A stretch of DNA of 64,000 nucleotides from Halomonas sp. S3-1-1. Its GTDB lineage: Bacteria > Pseudomonadota > Gammaproteobacteria > Pseudomonadales > Halomonadaceae. Of the stretch, positions 60,043-64,000 are shown in pieces. The notes beneath the pieces were generated by a model that was given only the letters and a program-made list of their open reading frames with translations, ran no database searches and was not told the DNA's origin. Within the stretch, counting starts at the first letter, position 1. Each line of letters begins with the position of its first letter. The stretch lies in contig NZ_JALGBZ010000005.1 of assembly GCF_023757625.1 (NCBI RefSeq), forward strand, positions 1 to 64,000. Direction: 5' to 3'. Both the position numbers and the translations under genes were made by a program.

Positions 60043-60360
60043 ATGACCCCCGACTCCATTTTCGCACTCATACAGCTACCGCTCGCCGCTGTGACGGCGA
60101 TCCTGTACGGGCGCCAGTATCGACTGCATGGGCCTGTCCCGTATGCGCGGCATCGGCGCCGCGAATGGCTACGCTCGCAGGTGTGGCTCGCTATTGCCGC
60201 TATCTCATGCGGCATGGTCGCCTGGCGGTTGGGTACCATCTCCGATGTCATCGCCCCCGGCTACCGCGCGGCTGGCGGGATGGCAGTCCAGACGCTCTAT
60301 CAACTCGTTGTTCTCGTTGCCTACGTAGCGTTGAGGGATCACCCCGGACAAAACCAATAG
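60043..60360 (+). CDS. phage membrane protein of the lysis cassette
   Basis: A 105-residue protein with three likely membrane segments (about 5-20, 46-66, 82-98) and a basic loop between the first and second. It lies between endolysin and a holin-like gene, so it may be a holin or antiholin. No family recognised. Confidence 0.6.
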   Translation: MTPDSIFALIQLPLAAVTAILYGRQYRLHGPVPYARHRRREWLRSQVWLAIAAISCGMVAWRLGTISDVIAPGYRAAGGMAVQTLYQLVVLVAYVALRDHPGQNQ

Positions 60361-60369
60361 GGGTAGCCC

Positions 60370-60708
60370 ATGGCCGAACTACTGGCGCAACTATGGGCGC
60401 TCGGGACATTCCCGTTCCACGATCCACGCATTGCCGCCGCGACGCCCGCGTTTGTCGTGAGTTGGCTGATCGGTAACCGCAACACTGCGCTGGTCTGCGC
60501 TGTCATCGCGTTCTGCACGATCAACCTGATTATCTGGCTCAGCGGGATTCCTGCCGGCGGCGCGTACAAGCTGCCCGTCGAAGCAGCTGCTGGCGTAGGC
60601 GCTGGGATGGCCCTCATGGGCGTTCATGGCATGCGCGATCGCGTTCAGGGTCTCAAACTCAAAACACTGGCGTCGAGCGTTGTCGATGCAATTCGAGGCA
60701 AGCGATGA
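60370..60708 (+). CDS. holin-like membrane protein
   Basis: A 112-residue protein with two or three membrane segments (about 24-36, 40-58, 68-84) and a basic C-terminus (HGMRDRVQGLKLKTLASSVV), the plan of a class II/III holin. It is the best holin candidate in the cassette. Confidence 0.65.
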   Translation: MAELLAQLWALGTFPFHDPRIAAATPAFVVSWLIGNRNTALVCAVIAFCTINLIIWLSGIPAGGAYKLPVEAAAGVGAGMALMGVHGMRDRVQGLKLKTLASSVVDAIRGKR

Positions 60709-61082
60709 GACGGCTACTCAAGAGCTACCGCATTCCGTTGTGGGTTGTTGCGCTAATGCTGGTGGCCACGACGGTCATGGCAACAGGATGGGCGGCGGCT
60801 CACCAGCGGCGGCTCGAGCATCGCGATTTTTACCTGATGCGCATTCAGCAGCAACAAGAGGCCATCGCCGAGGCTCAACGTGTAAGTGTCGGGCTCATGG
60901 CAGCTAACGCAATCATCATCGGCGCGTGGCAGCACGAAAAGACCCGTGCAGACGACAACGAGCAAAGCATGCACGCGGCCAACGGACGACTCGGCCCGCT
61001 ACGGCGTCAGGTCAACGCGCTGGAGAGTGACGTAGAGCGACTACGCAACAACTGGACGAGCGAGATAGGGGTAGAGCGATGA
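60705..61082 (+). CDS. membrane-anchored coiled-coil phage protein
   Basis: A 125-residue protein with one N-terminal signal-anchor (about 10-30) and a long helical outer part with coiled coil (RLGPLRRQVNALESDVERLR). This is spanin- or lysis-accessory-like in layout, though a proper Rz/Rz1 pair follows. The start overlaps the holin-like stop (ATGA). Confidence 0.6.
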   Translation: MRRLLKSYRIPLWVVALMLVATTVMATGWAAAHQRRLEHRDFYLMRIQQQQEAIAEAQRVSVGLMAANAIIIGAWQHEKTRADDNEQSMHAANGRLGPLRRQVNALESDVERLRNNWTSEIGVER

Positions 61083-61309
61083 AACGAATACAGCTCGTTG
61101 ACGAAGCGCCGGTCTGGTACAAGCTCTGGTCGAACCAAGCGGCACTACTCGCTGCCGTGACGCTGCTACAAGGCCTGCTGCCATTCTGGGAGGGCGTGGT
61201 TCCGAGTGAGTGGTTCCAGCTCGCAGGTGCCGCACTGGCTAGCGCGGCGTTTGTTCTGCGCAACATCAAGCAGCCGGGGATCAAGCGAGGGCACGGCAAT
61301 GCTCAGTAG
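61079..61309 (+). CDS. small holin-like membrane protein
   Basis: A 76-residue protein: VDEAPVWYKLWSNQAALLAA, a second hydrophobic stretch and a basic end. It has two membrane segments and the YKLWS-type start of small phage holins (DUF7940-like). Coupled to the previous gene by ATGA. Confidence 0.65.
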   Translation: MKRIQLVDEAPVWYKLWSNQAALLAAVTLLQGLLPFWEGVVPSEWFQLAGAALASAAFVLRNIKQPGIKRGHGNAQ

Positions 61310-61574
61310 CGTATGGGCCAAGATCGCTGGATTTTTTGCCCTGCTGGCTGGATTAATGGGGGCTGCCCTGCTCTACACAGGCGGACAACGTGATCGAGCG
61401 CGAGAGGCAGCTACACGAGCGAGAGCCGAGGCGCAGAGCAAAAGCGCCGTGCTAGACGCAGAGCGGGCCATCGACAACGCCCGGGCGCAGGCTCGGCAGC
61501 AATCAGCGGAGACGCAGCATGAGTCGGATAGCCGCCCTGCTACTACTCGGCCCGATGGCCATTTTCGCCGTTAG
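61299..61574 (+). CDS. Rz-like inner-membrane spanin
   Basis: A 91-residue protein with one N-terminal membrane segment (about 5-25) and a charged periplasmic coiled coil (REAATRARAEAQSKSAVLDA). The lipoprotein gene Rz1 begins inside it in the +1 frame, the typical Rz/Rz1 overlap. Together they join inner and outer membranes to finish lysis. Confidence 0.8.
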   Translation: MLSSVWAKIAGFFALLAGLMGAALLYTGGQRDRAREAATRARAEAQSKSAVLDAERAIDNARAQARQQSAETQHESDSRPATTRPDGHFRR

Positions 61575-61776
61575 TGGGTGCTCGACGGTCGAGTATGTCC
61601 CGGTCACGCCGCAATGCACGGTACCGCCTCACCCGGTCATGCCGCTGGTTGATATGGGCGAGGTGTGGGACTCAGCGGGTGACGGTCTGTTTCGTGATAT
61701 CGAGACTTATGTGAACAACTTATGGGCGTTAGTGGATGAGCAAAACGCTATAATTGAAGCGATCTGTAGTAAATAG
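61519..61776 (+). CDS. Rz1-like outer-membrane spanin lipoprotein, 3' end replaced
   Basis: An 85-residue lipoprotein: signal MSRIAALLLLGPMAIFAVSG with cysteine 21 in the lipobox, then a short Pro-containing part. It overlaps Rz by 56 bases. The last 25 codons are AT-rich, ending WALVDEQNAIIEAICSK. A diverged GC-richer copy of this end lies after the HNH gene at 62445-62498, so this 3' end seems to be a replacement. Confidence 0.8.
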   Translation: MSRIAALLLLGPMAIFAVSGCSTVEYVPVTPQCTVPPHPVMPLVDMGEVWDSAGDGLFRDIETYVNNLWALVDEQNAIIEAICSK

Positions 61777-61792
61777 ATGATATAATTAAACC

Positions 61793-61842
61793 GTGCGGCT
61801 AGACCGGCCAGTCGAAAAGGGTAACGCCTACCCCTGCCGCAC
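61793..61842 (+). ncRNA. candidate three-way-junction RNA in the HNH cassette
   Basis: Outer stem GTGCGGC/GCCGCAC (61793-61799 with 61836-61842), inner GACCGGCCAGTC hairpin and inner GGGTA-ACGCC-TACCC hairpin, all perfect pairs. It lies between Rz1 and the HNH gene in otherwise AT-rich DNA. Confidence 0.45.
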
Positions 61843-61872
61843 TCCTTCGAGGCGATAACATGAGGCGATGTT

Positions 61873-62430
61873 ATGAATATTAGTCAATCTTTTCTGAAAG
61901 AGTGCTTAACTTATAACCCGTTAACAGGCGATTTCACGTGGAACGTCAGGCCCAGGAATCATTTTATTTCAAACAGAGGTTGCAATGCCTCTAATGCACG
62001 ATGTGCAGGCAAGAAAGCTGGGTGTGTATTAACTAACCATAACGGTAAGTATTCCTACGTTCAAATTGGAATAAGTATTAACGGAAAAACCAAGCTATAC
62101 AAAGCGCACAGATTGGCTTGGCTATATGTATATGGAGAATTTCCAATTAACGGTATTGACCATATTGATGGCAATAGTCTTAACAACTCAATATCAAATC
62201 TAAGAGATGTGCCTCAAGCAGTTAACTGTAAAAACAAAAGATTGAGCAATCGGAATACTAGCGGTTATCCGGGTGTTTCGTGGAACTCAAGGGATAAAGC
62301 GTATGCAGCATATTTTAAAGCAGGGAATAAACAGCATTCGCTTGGGTATTTTAGGACAGCCGAAGAGGCGGCAGCTATTGCCGCCAAAGCTCGGCTTGAA
62401 AATGGTTATATAGACCGCCCGAGCAACTAA
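61873..62430 (+). CDS. HNH homing endonuclease with AP2 domain (copy 2), inserted at the Rz1 3' end
   Basis: A 185-residue endonuclease of the same family as the one at 48055-48612. HNH core: KAHRLAWLYVYGEFPINGID, HIDGNSLNNSISNLRD (near residue 77-112). The AP2-like part is TSGYPGVSWNSRDKAYAAYF and LGYFRTAEEAAAIAA. It is markedly AT-rich. It lies 96 bases after the Rz1 stop and is followed by the displaced Rz1 tail. Confidence 0.9.
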   Translation: MNISQSFLKECLTYNPLTGDFTWNVRPRNHFISNRGCNASNARCAGKKAGCVLTNHNGKYSYVQIGISINGKTKLYKAHRLAWLYVYGEFPINGIDHIDGNSLNNSISNLRDVPQAVNCKNKRLSNRNTSGYPGVSWNSRDKAYAAYFKAGNKQHSLGYFRTAEEAAAIAAKARLENGYIDRPSN

Positions 62431-62444
62431 GTGACATTAAATAA

Positions 62445-62498
62445 ATAGCATTGCATGACGAGCAGCGGGCGATGATTGAGGAGCTGTGTGATGGCTGA
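62445..62498 (+). pseudogene. displaced original C-terminus of Rz1
   Basis: Codons for IALHDEQRAMIEELCDG and stop. Against the present Rz1 end (WALVDEQNAIIEAICSK) A, L, D, E, Q, A, I, E and C match in register, 9 of 17. It begins 14 bases after the HNH stop and has no start or ribosome-binding site of its own. Confidence 0.75.
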
Positions 62499-62614
62499 CG
62501 AAAACGACGGGCTCCAGCAGCCTGCATCGGGGAGCGCTCTGAATGCTGGGAGAGCCCGGCGTTAGCGCACAGAGTGTTCCACCGATGCGGTAACAAACGA
62601 TCAAAGGTAACGAT
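62499..62614. other. structured gap before terminase, possible cos region
   Basis: GCATCGG/CCGATGC (62524-62530 with 62582-62588) close a fold with inner pairs CTCTG/CAGAG and GGG/CCC. It contains no gene. In cos-type phages the packaging site lies just before the small terminase gene, so this is a candidate; a conserved leader RNA is the alternative. Confidence 0.4.
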
Positions 62615-63175
62615 ATGGCAAAGAAACCCGATTGGGAGGCCATTGAGTCGGCCTACCGGGCTGGCTCTTTGTCTATCCGCAATATCGCCGAAAAGCACGG
62701 CGTAAGTGACACAGCGATTCGTAAGCACGCCGCCAAGCATGGATGGCAGCGCGACCTTACAGAACAGGTCAGGAAGGCAGCTCGCGATAAACTGGTTCGC
62801 GAGAAGGTTCGCGAATCGGGTTCGCAAGAACCAGCGCGAACTGATGCGGAGATTGTTGAGGAGGCGTCTACCGAAGCGGCGTCGGTTGTGCTGGCTCATC
62901 GGAACGACCTTGCTCAATGGCGAGGCATATCTGCAAAGCTGCTACGCGCCCTGGGGGCTATGGAAGTCGATGAGTCGAACCATGGCGACTTCGCCCGCTC
63001 TCTCAATGCTGGCGTCGATGCGCAGCTCAAGGTGATCAAGGGTGAGCGTCAGGCGTACAGTATGGACGAAGCTGGTCCGCCCTCTGAGTCACCATCCACT
63101 ATCCAGACCAACACGCTTTCAGACGAAACGCTGCAGGAGTTAATGAATGCCCGCCGCGCTGAGCCTAAGCAGTGA
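62615..63175 (+). CDS. terminase small subunit-like DNA-binding protein
   Basis: A 186-residue protein. The N-terminal helix-turn-helix (IESAYRAGSLSIRNIAEKHG, SDTAIRKHAAKHGW) is like many small terminases; charged helices follow. It directly precedes the large subunit, whose start overlaps its end by 29 bases. It should recognise the phage packaging site. AAAGG precedes the ATG. Confidence 0.82.
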   Translation: MAKKPDWEAIESAYRAGSLSIRNIAEKHGVSDTAIRKHAAKHGWQRDLTEQVRKAARDKLVREKVRESGSQEPARTDAEIVEEASTEAASVVLAHRNDLAQWRGISAKLLRALGAMEVDESNHGDFARSLNAGVDAQLKVIKGERQAYSMDEAGPPSESPSTIQTNTLSDETLQELMNARRAEPKQ

Positions 63176-64000
63176 AGATTGGCTTGCTATAGAGCGAGAA
63201 TACTGCGCCCGCTCGCTGGCCAACTTTGTTCGCGAGGCGTGGCATGTGCTAGAGCCTGGCCAGCCCTACATCCACGGCTGGCACGTTGACGCTATCTGCG
63301 AGCATCTGGAAGCTATCACCAACGGTGACCTTAACCGCCTACTGATCAACATTCCACCCGGCACCATGAAGTCCACGCTGACCAGCGTATTTTGGCCTGC
63401 ATGGGAATGGGGCCCGAAGGCGATGCCCCACGTCCGCATGATTGGCGCGTCGCATGAGCAAGGCCTGGCCGTTCGCGACACGCGCAAGATGCGCAACCTG
63501 ATCAACTCGACATGGTTCCAGGAGCGTTGGCCGACGGCGCTGACGAGTGACCAGAACCAGAAGACGTTCTACGAGAACGAGGCGACGGGCTGGCGTCAGG
63601 CCTGTGCGGTGGCGAGCATGACCGGTAAGCGTGGCGACCGCGTAGTGTGGGATGACCCGCACAGCGTCGAGGCCGCCCTTTCTGCCGCTCACCGCGAAAC
63701 GGCTCTGCGGGTATTTCAGGAAACGCTACCCACCCGACTGAACAACCCGGACACGTCGGCCATCGTCATTGTCATGCAGCGACTGCATGAAGCAGACGTA
63801 TCAGGGTTTATCCTCGAGGACGACTACGGATACGAGCATCTGTGCCTACCGATGGAGTTCGAGCCTGAGCGCCGATGCACGACCACCCTGGGCTTTACCG
63901 ACCCGCGTACCGAAGACGGCGAGCTGCTGTTTCCTGAGCGCTTTAGCCGTGAAACGGTAGACCGTGACAAGAAAATCATGGGTGCCATGGCGGTGGCTGG
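63147..64000 (+). CDS. terminase large subunit (partial, runs off the window)
   Basis: The first 284 codons of TerL. Walker A-like INIPPGTMKSTL is near residue 69, the adenine/strand region MIGASHEQGLAV near 97 and Walker B RVVWDDPHSVEAA near 167. This ATPase drives DNA into the head; the nuclease half lies beyond the window. The ATG at 63147 lies inside the small-subunit gene in another frame. Confidence 0.9.
   Translation, partial: MPAALSLSSEDWLAIEREYCARSLANFVREAWHVLEPGQPYIHGWHVDAICEHLEAITNGDLNRLLINIPPGTMKSTLTSVFWPAWEWGPKAMPHVRMIGASHEQGLAVRDTRKMRNLINSTWFQERWPTALTSDQNQKTFYENEATGWRQACAVASMTGKRGDRVVWDDPHSVEAALSAAHRETALRVFQETLPTRLNNPDTSAIVIVMQRLHEADVSGFILEDDYGYEHLCLPMEFEPERRCTTTLGFTDPRTEDGELLFPERFSRETVDRDKKIMGAMAVA

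Larger units (their letters stand above)
40066..64000. mobile_element. lambdoid (siphovirus-like) prophage, left 24 kb
   Basis: The element begins at the tRNA-Leu 3' end with int and xis. It carries a leftward early operon, a lambda-like immunity region (CI-type repressor, Cro, paired operators), replication genes, ninR-like genes, lysis genes and terminase, in lambdoid order. Base composition is visibly lower in G+C than in the host part, and the genes are short and overlap by ATGA or GTGA. The window stops inside the terminase large subunit; head and tail genes and attR must lie to the right. No early gene is plainly broken, so it could be intact. Confidence 0.95.

Noticed and set aside
40066..64000. 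Search for a CRISPR array, insertion sequence or obvious toxin-antitoxin pair
   Set aside because: I found no regularly spaced repeats, no transposase frame and no recognisable toxin-antitoxin pair in the window.

Overview
The window reads as chromosome of a high-GC gammaproteobacterium. The best fit is Halomonas or a close Halomonadaceae relative. This rests on overall gene content and protein style (long PstC/PstA, HsbR/HsbA-like pair, YcgN/YcgL/AcpH next to RNase D, and the uvrY-uvrC-pgsA-glyW-cysT-leuZ order) and is not a database match. Bases 1-40065 are ordinary host core genome. Bases 40066-64000 are the left part of a lambdoid prophage inserted at the 3' end of tRNA-Leu(UAA); its right end lies outside the window.

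Host part, left to right: an acyl-CoA catabolism cluster (acyl-CoA synthetase, SDR dehydrogenase and acyl-CoA dehydrogenase on the minus strand, thiolase divergent) with a PsrA-type operator and a LiuR-like palindrome; the high-affinity phosphate system pstSCAB with a Pho box and an internal hairpin; a Bcr/CflA-type exporter, a chemoreceptor and transaldolase; a mlaA-PP2C-STAS operon behind a KAS III gene; hrpA and fadD (second PsrA-type operator); a class II amidotransferase; an S9 oligopeptidase; a 44-aa small protein with its own promoter and operator; the coupled rnd-ycgL-acpH-ycgN operon; dnaX-ybaB-recR, where dnaX carries a textbook -1 frameshift signal; grxD; argF; tRNA-Ala; and uvrY-uvrC-pgsA followed by three tRNA genes.

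Prophage part: int and xis sit at the attL end. A leftward early operon of about 9 kb holds many very small genes plus a Sak4-like ATPase with an SSB-like partner. It contains several intrinsic terminators and is headed by a boxA/boxB-like element. The immunity region is laid out like lambda: OL/PL, a P63C-domain gene in the rex position, a CI-type S24 repressor, OR/PR, Cro. Four copies of the operator core AGCA-NY-GCT sit at the two promoters. Rightward follow a replication initiator with five in-gene iterons and an adjacent AT-rich stretch, a primase-helicase, ninR-like small genes (YbcO/DUF1364, NrdH-like redoxin, RusA-like resolvase), a late promoter with tandem terminators, a lysis cassette (transglycosylase with an EF-hand loop, membrane proteins, Rz/Rz1), and terminase small and large subunits. 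The large subunit runs off the window.

The most unusual observation concerns two of the three HNH endonuclease genes. Each sits exactly at the 3' end of a phage gene (ybcO, Rz1). In both cases a second, diverged copy of that gene's C-terminal codons lies just downstream of the HNH gene. This suggests that the endonuclease cassette arrived with a replacement 3' end and displaced the native one.
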